From Sipunculus nudus (lineage: Eukaryota; Annelida; Sipuncula; Golfingiida; Sipunculidae): a stretch of 64,000 bases of DNA. A program made the position numbers and the translations under genes. The DNA is taken from NCBI GenBank assembly GCA_026874595.1, contig CM049319.1, positions 16,705,601 through 16,769,600 on the forward strand. Reading direction: 5' to 3'. The notes under the pieces were generated by a model. The model was given only the letters and a program-made list of their open reading frames with translations, was not told the DNA's origin and ran no database searches. Every line of letters starts with the position of its first letter. The stretch's first letter is position 1. Shown piece after piece: positions 1 through 11,759 of this stretch.

Positions 1-45
1 TAAAAAAACCCTCCGCCCGCAAGAGAACCATACCTTTTTTTTTTT
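1..45. mobile_element. Remnant right end of a TIR element (family also at 50403-50703)
   Basis: The sequence GAGAACCATACCTTTTTT preceded by CCGCCCGC matches the right terminus of the complete copy at 50403-50703. The rest of this copy lies outside the window or is lost, so only the shared terminus supports the call. Confidence 0.45.
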
Positions 46-491
46 TATTTTGGCCTAAGCTCTCTCCAGCTCTCCATATAAATGCCCTCTATCCCATATC
101 TCGTTGTGCATCCTATGACACCATATTCAACCCTCCCTATTTGACAATATGCTGTAAATCAACTCGTGAATTAATCAGCAGTTTTAAATAACGTGAGAAA
201 TCCTCGCCTTCTGTTATGAGCAGCCTTTATTGTACTGGCAATGCCATGTAAATGACAAGCTCACTCATCCTAATCTGACAGAAAGCAAGTGCCGGCAACT
301 GTGAAAGGTAGATCTAACAACCGGTGCATATAAGTGCCTGAACCAAAATAAACCCAACGTTCTCAAAGCTTTTCAGCAGAACACAAAAGGAAAATATATC
401 AATTCCCAATTCCATCCAGAATTAGAACAAAACTTATTTTCACTATAATCAAATAAAGACAACATGTAATCTTAAACTTATCAGAACATAC

Positions 492-653
492 TTGAGACCA
501 CAACTTCCGGAATGGAGGTTGTGTAAGGCGGTCATGATAGCGGGATCATGTTTTATAATGTCAATAATACACTCCTCAGGAGAGCTGATCCGTTTGCGCT
601 CGCTGACATATAAAGCCATAACTTGAGGGTGAACCCCCGTGTAATATTGCATC
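492..653 (-). CDS. Candidate internal exon, unknown protein
   Basis: On the minus strand an open segment of 54 codons runs from a possible acceptor (GCACAG before the G at 653) to a good donor (CAA then GTATGT, intron starting at 491). The encoded stretch includes ERKRISSPEECIIDIIKHD and then LHNLHSGSCG, which reads like soluble helical protein. I do not recognise a family. Two other minus-strand frames are also open here, over 553-852 and 576-764, so the true frame is uncertain; this could be an old pseudogene with frameshifts or chance. No neighbouring exon was identified. The splice-site pair is what I see; coding status is inference. Confidence 0.25.
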
Positions 654-1382
654 CTGTGCGCTTTGAATCAGGGCGGCTTTCAAGACGGCATGAGTAATGA
701 AAATAGACACCTGGGATTTCCATACAGTCAAGTAAATGCCATAAAAGAGATACGGGAGTCGCACCTGCGTCTAATGAATCACTTACCCAATCTCTGAGCA
801 ACAAAGAACCACTTGTAGCAAATGTTGTAATTAGTTTATACTGCAAAGACACGGATATTCACTCGTGTGGATTGTGCTATGTATCCTCGGCTGTAATGAC
901 GCATGATCAAAACACTCACTCTTTGCGGGATACGTCGGTATTCTGGTAGAAATAAGCTTTGGTCTCACTTACCCGTTCTCTCTACGATTTACCACGGTTG
1001 GCGGTCTAAGTTAAACATAACCTTTGCGGTATTTAACGTGGGTGGTCGTGAAGGGTTCACAATCTCTTTGAAATGTTTTCTACGGCAAGCCATTTTTTTT
1101 TTACCTTAGGAAAAAGTGCTTCTAATAACCGTGACTACGCCGTAGCAGTTCCATAGATGAACGTGGGGTTCGTGCCATGAACTTCACGAGAAAGCGGTCT
1201 TCAATTTCGTCACGGTCATTTTTGGCATTGCCGTGACTGAATTCCGTAGTTTTAAGGACGTGAGACCGAGGACATAGGAATTGGTTTTTATATTGTGTTT
1301 AAAGTCTGAGAGAGAAATAAAAGTTAATGACGATTGATCATTGATCATTCTTTTTCATGTTAGATTAAAGAAAAGCACACTC
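654..1382. other. Non-coding stretch, nothing recognised
   Basis: Beyond the overlapping minus-strand open frames up to 852, I see no motif, repeat or exon that I can support. Confidence 0.4.
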
Positions 1383-1470
1383 TAAGGCCAAAAAAGGTTG
1401 GGTTCTCAGGCATTTTATTTTCAAATCAATGAGGGAGGGCATTTTTTTTACCTTTTATTTATTAGGCGCT
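1383..1470. mobile_element. Degenerate copy of the GGTTCTCAGGCA-terminus MITE
   Basis: CCAAAAAAGGTTGGGTTCTCAGGCA closely matches the left terminus at 50403, followed after about 35 bases by GGGCATTTTTTTTACCTTTT, which resembles the opposite A/T-rich end. The interior is mostly deleted. Confidence 0.4.
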
Positions 1471-1998
1471 CATATAAAAAAAAGCATTCGGGCCGCTTAA
1501 AACAGATTGCAAACATTTGGTTGTGACTAAAACGTGTAGGGTCGGTTATATTTTAAGGTAAACAGCGGAAACATGCGTGTACGCGTTCATGCACGCATTT
1601 TAGTCAAAAACGCACATTATCGCCCGCAAACACCAAGCGTCCGAGAGGATTGAGCACAATTTGTGTTGATTTCTTTTGAAAATCTAAAAAAAAAATTTAA
1701 TGCGGGGGGATAAAATTGACACGGCAGTTCCTGATAACCCAAACCTTTTTTTTGCCTTGCATCTGAGCTGAATTTATAACCAACAGCAACTACATATTTG
1801 TGTATTTGCGGTAATACATTTGTCAAGGTTATGACTTATGACGCAGTTCCTGATGCTTTTTCGTCAGCTACTCAAGCTTAAGACTTAACGTTGTTTGGTA
1901 CTTGTTCAGTGGTGTCAATTTATATACAAGGGGATGACTCGTAGGATGGGGAGATGACTCGCAAGGGTGCATGGGTTGAATGACAGGCGTGGGATGAT

Positions 1999-2037
1999 TA
2001 TATATATATATATTCATTTATATATATATATATATAT
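1999..2037. repeat. (TA)n microsatellite
   Basis: Two TA dinucleotide runs are separated by a short TTCATT interruption. Confidence 0.9.
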
Positions 2038-2211
2038 GCGACACATTTCAAATATATATACCAATCAAGTATAAGGTTGTAAAAAATAAGGTATATGTTA
2101 CCATTCTAGATATAAAACTATTTCAGAGTACACTCAGAAATGGAAACCAAGTCTATTATTTTAATTATTAATATTTCATTTCCAATATATAGATATTTGT
2201 CACTCAACATC

Positions 2212-2262
2212 GGGGGTGGGGGGTAGGGGGGGTGATTACATTAAAATTGGGGGGGGGGGGGG
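2212..2262. repeat. G-rich tract
   Basis: Several G runs, including one of 13-14 bases, lie within 50 bases on the + strand, a composition compatible with G-quadruplex folding. It may also be a sequencing-sensitive homopolymer. Confidence 0.7.
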
Positions 2263-3305
2263 CCATATATTGACGCCCCTGTACTTTGTGTCATGTTGTG
2301 GTTTTGAGAGAAGTGACCGATTTTCTTCTCTAAATAACATGACCTTTTCCCCCATGCATTTGCCTAATGCATTATATACCTTTTCCACGCGCATGCGCAC
2401 TGCATGTGACAATCGTCTGGTGGGTTCGGGTCCTTTGAGCCAGCAATGTGGGTTTTGTTAAATGATAGTAGTTACATGTCACAAACAAATGACATTCCGG
2501 CCTTCTGGAATAACTGTGAGTCATGAAGCAAGTCATAATAGAACCCCATTCTATAAGGGTCGGATCAAAATACTTGCTGTGTGGTAGTATTTGACATCAG
2601 AGGCTTATATGGTCGTGTTATATTTGCTGAATAATGAAGAGAAAAAGTTGTTACACAAAATTAATTACATAGTTACCTCCTTTCTTCCCTTTTGCGCTGA
2701 TTCACACAAAGCTGTCAAGCCATTACGACGGACAGAAGAACAAACTTTCCAAGTAAAACCAGTCACGTTATGAATATCTGCTGCATTAGTAGACCGTGAA
2801 GGTCATATTGATTATTACGTGTCTTTGTATTTAACCACACAAATTCGATAATTGAAGTATCCATACCAATATTTTCATGGTCAGGGAATATTAAAGACAC
2901 ATTTACCAATTGATAATTTGAATATAATTTGCATATTATGCAAATTAGACACATATCCCATGGTACGATCTTACTGGAATTTTGGTATGGTGTTTTGGGA
3001 ACCTTAAACTGAAGTTTACAGCACTCAAATAAATTCTGTTGGATAAGTGGTGAGTAAACCACTCAGTTTCGCTAGCTTGACTGAACTATGCTTCAGGGGA
3101 ATGGCATAAAAACTTGTCTTGATGTCAGTTATAGCTTTTAAAAAAGCTAACCTGTTGGTAATTGTGTCCTAATGAAGAACAGATGGTCATAATTTAATAA
3201 AGACGTCAAAATTCCATCGCTATAGTCCCCTACTAAATATAAACTGACAACTCATAGGCGACGCTGCATGTTTTTTTCTCGCACATAAGACAGCAAAGGG
3301 TATAT

Positions 3306-4273
3306 AAACAAGTGACCCAGGGGTAATGACGCTCAGTTGTCTAGAAAGACATTCACAAAAGGAATTTAGTCATCAAAATAAACTGATGCATAGCTCAAAG
3401 GATATGGTAAACAGAGACCTAAGTTAAGGTTTCCAAGAAGATTTTTCATGGACCTTCCTGGATGTCAAATTGGAAGATTCTAGATGAAATGGTTATGATT
3501 TGTGCCCTGTTAACGGACGAACGCATCTTTGAAGGTCTCAAAATATAAATTTACAGAAAATACAAACAAATTTTGAAAAAAATCCAGGTGGTGCAACCAA
3601 TCTGTGGGAATTGATGAAACCCGCCATGATGAATTTGCGTGCAAAGAATCATATACTGAATGCATTAAATAATCAGAAACTGGAGGTTTTGTATAACATT
3701 TTAATTATACTGAGGGTTATTTACCAGCCCTATAGCTCGAAGGGTATGGGCAACAGAGACCTAAATTCAGGTTTCAAAGGAGATTTTCCATGGACCTTCA
3801 TATGAAGATTCCAGGTTGAATGGTAACGATTTGTACCCTGTTAACGGACAACTTCATCTTTGAAGGTCTCAAAAATAAAGAAAAAATGCGTAAAAATTTT
3901 TAAAAAATCCAGATGGCTCCACCAGTCTGCTGGAACTGATGTAACAGTCCATGATGAACATGCATGCAAAGAAACATGGTGATCAATGTATTAGTTGTTC
4001 AGATACTGGAGCTTTTGTACAAAATTTTTAATTATTCTTGGGATACTTCTGAGCCCTATAACTCGGAGGATATGGGTAACAGAGAACTAATTTCATGTTT
4101 CACAGGAGATTTTTCAAGATCTACCTGGATGTCAAGTTAGAAGATTTCAGGTCCAGCGAATACGATTTGTGCCCGGTTAACGGACAAACAGACAGAGAGA
4201 CAGACAGACGGACGGACAACGAACAAAGACTGATCACTATAGCTCAGATGACTTTCAGTTAGTTGAGCTAACA
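3306..4273 (-). mobile_element. Helentron-associated-like non-autonomous element, copy 1
   Basis: Read on the minus strand, the element starts TTAGCTCAACTAACTG, followed by AAAGTCATCTGAGCTATAG and then a CCGTCCGTCTGTCTGTC tract. It continues as about three tandem units of roughly 330 bases, each carrying a segment like GGGCACAAATCGTA, and ends with CAACTGAGC, a GACCC..GGGT hairpin remnant and CTTGTTT. The same order of parts is seen at 19403-21800 and 57174-59867. It encodes no protein. Short subterminal inverted repeats, a tandem-repeat core and a 3' hairpin are the known architecture of Helentron-associated INEs (the DINE-1 type). Assignment to that group is inference from structure, since no Rep/helicase partner is in the window. 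Confidence 0.65.
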
Positions 4274-4663
4274 AGTAGAATAAATACTTTCTGTCCCAAA
4301 TAATCACATATATAAATCATATCCTATATGGGGTAATTTCTTTAGCGTATACGCTCAGCACCAAGCAGTTCCATAGCGTCAAAGTTGAGATAATTGGTAC
4401 CAAAATTTAATAATCATCAGTCGACGGGACGAACAGTTTGACCTCTGACCCATGTGACGGTTTGACAAAGAGACAACCTGTTGCGGTGTCACTGGGTGTG
4501 ACGTGGCCGAGCGCCGATTGGTTTTGCAGCTGGAGACCACATTTACTTGGATGCATTAAAGCTCTGCGCGGTGGCTTGTGGGTATCCACGGATACATGGG
4601 CATGGCTCCCTGAGAAAATGTGAACGGGACAACCCACAGGAGTGTGGACCCCAGCACCCTACC
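4274..4663. other. Non-coding stretch
   Basis: Two opposing short open frames at 4407-4637 share one GC-richer patch. Neither has splice sites or a recognisable product. Confidence 0.35.
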
Positions 4664-4669
4664 CTAAAC

Positions 4670-4818
4670 CAGGGGCGGATCCAGGAATAAGAAAAGGAGG
4701 GGTCCAACCCAGGTGGACTAATGACAATGGGAGGCCATACCGCAAATTATGGTCTGAAACACTTATAAAGGGTTGCGGTGGCTGAAAAGGGGGAGGTCCC
4801 TCTCTGGATCCGCTTCTG
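4670..4818. mobile_element. hAT-like MITE, CAGGGGCGGATCC termini
   Basis: The left end is CAGGGGCGGATCCAG and the right end is the imperfect inverse CTGGATCCGCTTCTG, 149 bases in all. The direct repeat CTAAAC abuts both sides (4664-4669 and 4819-4824) and is a probable target-site duplication. CAGGGG-type inverted ends are common in hAT relatives, though hAT normally makes 8-base duplications and only six match here. Related copies lie at 52568-52735 and 62604-62720. No coding content. Confidence 0.7.
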
Positions 4819-5143
4819 CTAAACTAGGACCCCCACTCCAAATCCCTATCGGACACTAGCTCCTCATGACAAGGCGAAATAGACGGTGGTGTTTAAGGTA
4901 CCGCGCATCAATTTAGACCGCCTAAATTTAATTTTTATAGTGCTTTTCAGCAGACATTTACCGATTTTGATAAACATCCTTTCACGCGTTTAAAAAAAAA
5001 ACAACGATAAAACCTTTTTTTTTACTTTGTGCTTTTGCCTGTTTATCAAAACGATCCTGATATCATGTTGCCCCCTGATTAACGACATGCTTTTTTGTCA
5101 AAATAATAAAAAATAAAATAAATAAAAAAAAATCGCCCTTCCG

Positions 5144-5574
5144 CAGTGGTAGGAATCGGTTGTAAAAAGATATTTTCATGATTGAAAGATAAATAACGAC
5201 CGATGATCGATTGTTAATCAATTATTGTATGAACCATATATATTACCCTGAAATAGGCTGTATAGAATTTTACCTAAAATATTGATGAGTACATCCAGTT
5301 TAACTGCAGCATCACGCTTAAAAAAATCATGGTAATGGCCGGGTGGTTGACACTTATTCGCTGCACAAGGTTAAGTTTTAATGCTGTTCGCTGTTTCGTG
5401 CCCCTTCTTTCTTCTAGCTCTGGCCGAATATGAATATTTAATCGGGATAATATGACTAATTGGAAGTGTATACATAATCATTTATGATCGATTATGCAAA
5501 AATGCAATCAATTTTATTGATTATGAAAGAAAATGACCATTCATCGATATAATCGATTAATAGGCACACCACTA
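5144..5574. mobile_element. Degenerate hAT-like MITE related to 45131-45623
   Basis: The left end CAGTGGTAGGAATCGGTT and the right end AATAGGCACACCACTA are imperfect inverses of the TAGTGATGGG type seen at 45131. The interior is rich in ATCGATTAT-type palindromic words, as in the other copy. No clear target-site duplication remains, so this copy is old. Confidence 0.5.
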
Positions 5575-5757
5575 ATTGATATATGAAAAAAAGTGCCCCA
5601 GAGCCCTATCTTCCTTCAAGCTCAAACAGGTCAAATATAAAGCCCTCATCCCAAAATGTTATAATGTCTTCACTCCCGCCACTTATAATGTGTATATTTT
5701 TGTTATACGTACAAAATGATTTTTTCCGCAATTTTCGACATTAATTATTTCATATTC

Positions 5758-5850
5758 AAAATTTGATATTAATCAACCCCGTTTAGAAAGATTGAACTCA
5801 CTATTTTTACGTAGGCTAACATATGATGGGGTTGATTAAAATAAAATTTT
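5758..5850. repeat. Inverted repeat with about 47-base spacer
   Basis: AAAATTTGATATTAATCAACCCC (5758-5780) pairs imperfectly with the 23 bases at 5828-5850, which begin GGGGTTGATTA. It may be a small foldback element or a cruciform-forming site. Confidence 0.5.
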
Positions 5851-7302
5851 AAATTTAAAATAATTTTCCAACCGTTAAGTACTGTCTGTCATATTTTGTC
5901 AATACGAAATGCATATTTGAAAGACTATTGACGACAATATGGAAACTTTGAAATATCTGGATGAGGAATTATTTTAAAATATTTGTATTAAAAATTACAC
6001 GTAATAAAATGAAAAGTGCGGGGCACAAAGTATCTTTTGTACAAAGTACCTCTCCTAGAAAGCACTACCCCCCCCCCCCTCACACACACACACATCGTCC
6101 CTAAAGCTGTCCCATAGCGGTGGGCTAGAATCCGATCTATTCTCTAAAAGAGGGTCGGGTGGCAGCTGACGTGTTTGTTAGTGTGTTCAACAGACGCACG
6201 GGGGCGCACTGCTACCCCACCATGTGCGTCAGTTCAGAAGCTCCGTCAGTATCAGTACGGACTTGTTTTTCTCCCTCGGTCCTTCCCAGGTCGATGTTTT
6301 TCTGGTTACTCCGGTTTCCTCCTCTGTTAGACACCACTCAACGCCACCATCCGAGCTATGCATGGAGAGTGTGTCCGTTTTACTTTTTGTAACTATTTAT
6401 ACAGTGTAAAGTTTTCTCAATATTGGCCCAGATATGACTTTTGTTCTACCTTTTAGAACTACATGTATTGTCCTTGTTAGTCAGACTAAATAAGTTTTCG
6501 CGTAACGTTTGCACCCCTCCCCCCCCCCCCCATTCCAGCATATATACACATGTACAGACACAAAAGTATATTCACGTGATAAATATTGTATTCTGGTAAT
6601 GGATAGTTATTTCTTCTTGTAAACTCTGATGATCATAATATGATCAATAAAGAATATTTGAAAAGCTGTTGCATTTTGTTTTAATCTAGGGTGTAATCTG
6701 GTTTCCTTGAAAGTTTTTGACGCGTGATTTTGTAGAAGCCTCCCGTCCCTTAATATTTAACCAACTCCTATTAAAACCCCTCAAATCAGTTAAACTGCAG
6801 AAATGCGCACGTTATTATTCATGGGATTATATTTTAACTTAAAAGGCATTGCGGCACTTTTCAGGGGTATTTCACTTATTTAAAAATTAGAATATGATTG
6901 TATTGCTTCACCGTAAGTCCTTTACTGTAAAGTACACGCGCTGTTTGGTTTTATCAGACACTTATGCTACAGGACGGGACACATAAAAGAAATGGAACGC
7001 ATAAATGAAGCCTCAATAGTCAATCACGTTCTAGGATTTCTCATATAGAGATAAAATGAAACAACACAGTCAGCAAATTCAGTTTTAAATCACCAAATGG
7101 CCGAAAGATCTGTCCGAAGTTGGAATGGTTGGTATTTATATATACCAAAACATGATCATCCTGCCAGTCTATATAGGGATATGCGTTTTACTAAAGATAT
7201 GGAGAGTTGCGGGCTACTCAGCTTCGCCAGTGCTGAACTTCATCCATTTCCTTATACCCGGAGACCCTACCTATGCTAAGTAACTTAAGTGTACCGGTTT
7301 TA
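5851..7302. other. Non-coding stretch with short simple repeats
   Basis: A C-run followed by (CA)n lies at 6069-6095 and a C-run at about 6518-6532. Two overlapping + frames at 6159-6409 are open but serine/phenylalanine-rich and carry no splice-site support. Confidence 0.35.
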
Positions 7303-7615
7303 CACTGCAATCTTTTATATCTCCTTCGCTTTAACCGCTGTTTATATAGTAAGGTTTTCGGGGTTTCTTCACCAGGGCTGGCACAGAGCCAAGAATTAAA
7401 ATCAGTCCGATAAGAGCTTGGTAGCGTAATGTGCATCAACGTAATGAGAGAAGAGTGTCGCGGGTTTGATTGAGACTTGGAGCTGGCTGCACAATTCGAT
7501 ACCATGCTATAATTAGTCTGATTATAATTCTATACCCTGTGTCAGCCCTGTCGGTGAAACCCGGAGAATCTAGCTAAACAAATTAAAGCAGAGGAGATAG
7601 AGAACGACTTCAGTG
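7303..7615. mobile_element. TA-flanked MITE, copy 1
   Basis: The ends CACTGCAATC and GACTTCAGTG are inverse, and the inverted arms carry TCTCCTTCGCTTTAACCGCTG and CACCAGGGCTGGCACAGAG. The same long imperfect arms (about 70-90 bases) occur at 14135-14405 and 45653-45932. The preceding TA fits the TA target of Tc1/mariner-type elements. It is non-coding; superfamily assignment is inference. Confidence 0.65.
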
Positions 7616-8341
7616 TGTGACCGCTGCGTAGTGTGCTGAGAATGAGGAATATTTTTATCCTATATGCAAAGTCAAGTTCAATTAAGGTTTATCGCTGCCA
7701 TTTTTATGTTGAATGAGGGAATGTTTTTAAAAATAAAATAAAACACTATATTTATATAGTGCCATTTTTTTTAAACAACTTTACATATATATACATATGT
7801 AGCCACAGTTACTGTCGTACGCTCGTCACGACACAGGAAGGCTGAATGGTTTATGATGTGCTATTCCGTTGTAGTATTTCTCCTTTATTAAACATAGGAG
7901 TCTGAAAATCTTGAATTAAAAAGCTAAAAGGTAATATTTCCTTAATGTCTATAACTATCTATAAATTGTTAATGTATGAAAATGTTAGCAAATCAAGTAA
8001 AAAAGAATCATGCACCTATAAATGTATTAATATTTACGGCAATACCCTATTTTGGTACTATCGCCCTGACGTGGCCAGACAGCAAAAGGCACGAACTCAG
8101 ATGTTCCACTGGATAAATAAACTTGTTCATTATTGTTGAAAGCAAGTACCATGGTCCATGGAGATAATAAGAATATTATGAGGCGAGGCACTGCAACATA
8201 AGAAGACATTCTTGAATATCGTTTCAAACATGAAGAGTGGCATCTAAATAAGCATTAAATGTATTACTGAATAATCACAATTATGTTAGGTATTCCAATT
8301 TTGAACTTAAAGATGATTGATAAAGTTGCGTTTTTTTTGCG

Positions 8342-8398
<57 letters not shown>

Positions 8399-9360
8399 TA
8401 TATATTAATACCTTGCCTAACGACCACCTCGGTTTAGTAAGTTCTGATCTAAGAAGAGACTGAGTGCGTGATCTTCATTTTTTATATATGATTTGAATAG
8501 ATCTTTTCCATGAGCATTCGCATTGCGTGTGTAATGATCGTCTGCTGTTTTCGGGTCCAATGAGTCAGCAAATCTGATTTTGTCAAGAAAATCAGAAACA
8601 ACTTAGAGGCTTCAACAGGTATCTGGCCGTTTTTGGCCGATTAAGCTGTTTTTGTATCGTTTTTGCAATAATCAAATATTATAATATCACATATCAACAT
8701 ATTTATATATCAATAGTATGATATAAAATGTATTTAAATATTTCATAGCTGTGTTGGAATAACATTATGCCCAGTTGAGGGTCGGAATACGATTGTTACA
8801 ATTGTGACGTCGTAAGAGTTAACATCGTGACACAGATATTCCTTTACTTAGGTCACCCAGAAGCCCTACGTCACCCTGTTGCAACATACCCCATATCCAT
8901 GTTAAGCACCCAAACACTTATTGTCAGTTTCTCACCGACAGGTGTCACTAATGTGGCGAAAGTCTACCAGGACAAAACAGTGTCGTTTGTACCAGAAAAA
9001 CAGCGGTAACCCGCGGTTCCTAATCAGACGCCAGGCTAATACAATATTTATTCCAATTTTACATTTGGTATTTTTGTCTAATTTCATATGTCATTATTTC
9101 AATTAAGATTTACAAAGCAGGGTGGCTGATATAGGTGGACGGGCTGATGTCCTGATTTTCTACATGGGGTTTGCTGTTGCACCTTGATGGCGGCGAAGCA
9201 TCAAAGAACCCATGATTGATAGCCGAGGGCTTATCCGTCAAAGAAACGCCACTGTTCCAGTGGTTGTTATTATTTACATCAACCATCAAAGACACACCTC
9301 TGGCCGCATGGCAAGTCCCTCACAGCAAAAGCTTACAACATGCAATGAATTAATTATAAC
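7616..9360. other. Non-coding stretch
   Basis: It includes a long (AT)n tract at 8343-8407. No exon candidate with splice sites was found. Confidence 0.35.
8343..8407. repeat. (AT)n microsatellite
   Basis: A nearly pure AT dinucleotide run of about 60 bases. Confidence 0.95.
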
Positions 9361-9780
9361 GTTTAATTTGGCTGGGCCGAGAGCGGCTGTAGTGCCATAA
9401 CGACTGATCCTTTTAACCTACAGGACAGCGGCCGGCTCGCTCATCCATTGGGAAAAAGGATATCGGGGCACGCAGCCGATAATATGCTTGACAGCCCAGC
9501 GCCGCAGCACTGCCGAGATAGTATCGTACAAGCTGTGGGGATAGCTGCAGGCGCGGCAAACAGCAATCACTGTTCAGGTAGGCAGAAACAGCAACAGGCC
9601 AGTGAGGGAAAGAGGGTCTGCTTAGCCGGCCTGCTATCAGGTTACTTGCACGCTTCAAGCACTGTACAAGCCAAGCGGTGTGCTTGGTGTTCAGCCAGAG
9701 CTGTTAGTTGCTATCACTTGTGAGCTGCGCTTTCAGCGAGGGAATTTTCTTTGGTTCACTTGTTAACAAGGTGAGCTAAC
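9361..9780 (+). promoter_or_regulatory. GC/CpG-richer block upstream of the tetraspanin exon
   Basis: This block is clearly richer in G, C and CpG than its surroundings, and lies 230-650 bases upstream of the tetraspanin start codon. It contains an open segment at 9424-9577 bounded by a strong acceptor (CTTTTAACCTACAG) and donor (CAG then GTAGGC), and a second donor, AACAAG then GTGAGC, at 9771. It is a reasonable place for the promoter or a 5' untranslated exon of that gene. The position and splice signals are seen; promoter function is inference. Confidence 0.4.
9424..9577 (+). CDS. Candidate exon upstream of tetraspanin start
   Basis: A 154-base segment lies between the acceptor ending CCTACAG and the donor GTAGGC and is open in the frame starting DSGRLAHPLGKR and ending HCS. 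Residue content is small and polar, with no domain I recognise. Given its place just upstream of the tetraspanin start it may equally be a 5' untranslated exon or chance within a CpG-rich promoter. The opposite strand is also open over the same bases. Confidence 0.22.
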
Positions 9781-10013
9781 CCTAGTGGATAGGGATCATA
9801 ACGTCATATGGTGTGCGCTAACTGTATAAACATTACATCCCGCAGACGGCTTATTCACTTGAGTGCAAGACACGGAAAGCTGCAGTCTCGCCAGAAGTGC
9901 GGTCACATGTAAATATTGCCACCTACACCACAGGCTAAGACATTTTAGGATTATAACATTGATAGTTCAAAAACCCGGTAACTTGAGGAGTACTACTCAC
10001 ATCAGACAGCACC

Positions 10014-10079
10014 ATGGCGTTAGGAGGTTGTTACAGCTGTATAAAATATCTTATGTTTGCCTTCAACTTTCTGTTCTGG
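10014..10079 (+). CDS. Tetraspanin, first coding exon
   Basis: The start codon sits in an excellent context (CACCATGG). The 22 codons begin MALGGCYSCIKYLMF and end AFNFLFW, then the consensus donor GTAAGT follows directly. Tetraspanins (CD9, CD81, TSPAN families) start with a short cytoplasmic tail holding cysteines that are palmitoylated, then a K-Y-L-hydrophobic run with an asparagine in the first membrane helix. Cys6 and Cys9, Lys11-Tyr12 and Asn18 here fit. As I recall, the first coding exon of CD9/CD81-type genes also stops after a tryptophan at codon 22, which matches exactly. The product would be a four-pass membrane protein that organises partner proteins at the cell surface. The rest of the gene (the large loop with CCG motif) was not found downstream in this window, so the subfamily cannot be given. 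Intron 1 begins at 10080. Confidence 0.88.
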
Positions 10080-11759
10080 GTAAGTAAAGTTTTTTTTATT
10101 GTTATTGGGACCATATGACGTTCAAATATAAACAATAACAAGGAAACATGATAAAAACCAAAACACTGAGAGGAACAGAACAATATTATTGATAAAATAA
10201 GCGAATCAATTGTTTGAAAAATCATGAAATACAATATTTCATGGGTTTCTATGCATCAATTGAACTACTTGGAAAGACAAACTTAGTGAAAATCCGTGGG
10301 GGTTTATAATGTTGATAACCGTGTTACTGCCTGTGTAATCTTTTGTAAATATTGGTTACAATGGTTTGCAGGGAATTAACATTGTTTTTTTTCAAATACT
10401 CTGTAATAAATAACGAGGTGACTCTTGTATAGGACATTATGAGTGTTTCATGTACATCATCCAATAACCACAAAGCCGAACTGAGTAAAAACCCTTATAG
10501 GTTATAACAGTACGTGTTACTGGCGTATATAATCCAAAGCAATACTATCTACTGTGGTTTATTAGTGATTAGTAAGCGTCTTTCAAAATATTTTGTGTAA
10601 TAAATTGTCAATGGAAATGTTTGACGTACATCATTCAACATATGGTGTCACTAAAAGTTGAGGAGTTTAGAATCTCAGACAAGATTATAAACAGCTCCAA
10701 ATATTATTTCCCTGAAATGAATCGTCATGGAACTCTTTATAATAGCAAAAGTGTTTCACGTACATCCAAACACAAGTACATTGACATCTACAGATCAGGA
10801 ATTAATATGAACAGTTTGAATGTGAGTTCACATTCATCTCATAGTAAGCTAGCTGCAAAGGTTACAGTATCTTAGTTTACAATGAAATGATAAGAAAGTC
10901 GTCACGTGCGTTCACTTTCTTGATCCTTTAGACACACCCGAAAGCTGTATATTTGACGTAATCTTTTTTTTTGCGAGATATCCCGCCGGAACTTTATATA
11001 TTTTCTCCGACCAGGCAAGGCTGTATCTAATTCTAGTAGAAGACGACTTCTTCCATTGAGTTGGTTTTATCGGGTGGGGTTCGATCGAACAGCTAAGTGA
11101 AAGGGTGGTGTGTGATCTAATGGAGACCTCAGGCCCCTGTGTGTCACCCATTAGGTGACTAAGTGCCTTAACTCTCCGTTGCCATTGGATTTGGGCTGCT
11201 GCTGTCGTCTAAGTAACCTCCTCATCACCTGTAACACGACCTGCATCTTTGTTGCCGGAACGGTGGCCATCTTTCCGTCTTCACTATAGTTTAGCGGTCA
11301 TTGATGCGTCGTTAAATGTGGCTAATACCCTTCCTATAGTACCTAAAGATTTTACAGCAAGCTCCGCCAAAAAAACATCTTAATGGTGTCGTGGATAGTC
11401 TGGGGACTTTACTTCGTTTACAGGGTTCCCAAATGGACAACTTGGTCATTGATGCATCTTTAAATGCGGCTGATGTCTGTCAGGTAATACTTACATTCGT
11501 CTGGAACGCTCTCAAGTATTATGTTTACTCTAAATGTGACAGTATGGTTAAATATTTGATATTTCAGTGTCGTGTCGTTTCTTATAACACCAGTTTATTT
11601 TACTGGCCATTGAGGCCTCTTGAAATACAGCCTCATTTCTGGCGTACTCATAAAGCTTCTATAGCATACTGTATTCGACTTACGTGGTGGCTTCATGTTC
11701 TTCATTTGGCACAGGTAACCGCATCCATTTTTAATGCTGACTTATCTAATTCGTAACCT
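10080..11759. other. Start of tetraspanin intron 1; little recognisable
   Basis: A phrase of about 25 bases, TCATTGATGC followed by TTAAATG and GGCTRAT, occurs at about 11299-11325 and again at about 11447-11475, hinting at an old SINE tail or local duplication. The + open frame 11391-11756 (121 codons) starts at a non-ATG codon, covers the second phrase and shows no domain. Confidence 0.35.

Larger units (their letters stand above)
1471..3305. other. Non-coding stretch with simple repeats only
   Basis: It contains a TA microsatellite at 1999-2037 and a G-rich tract at 2212-2262, described separately. The remaining open frames are short and protein-unlike. Confidence 0.4.

Noticed and set aside
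11391-11756. 121-codon + frame
   Set aside because: Non-ATG start, overlaps a possible repeat phrase and shows no motif.
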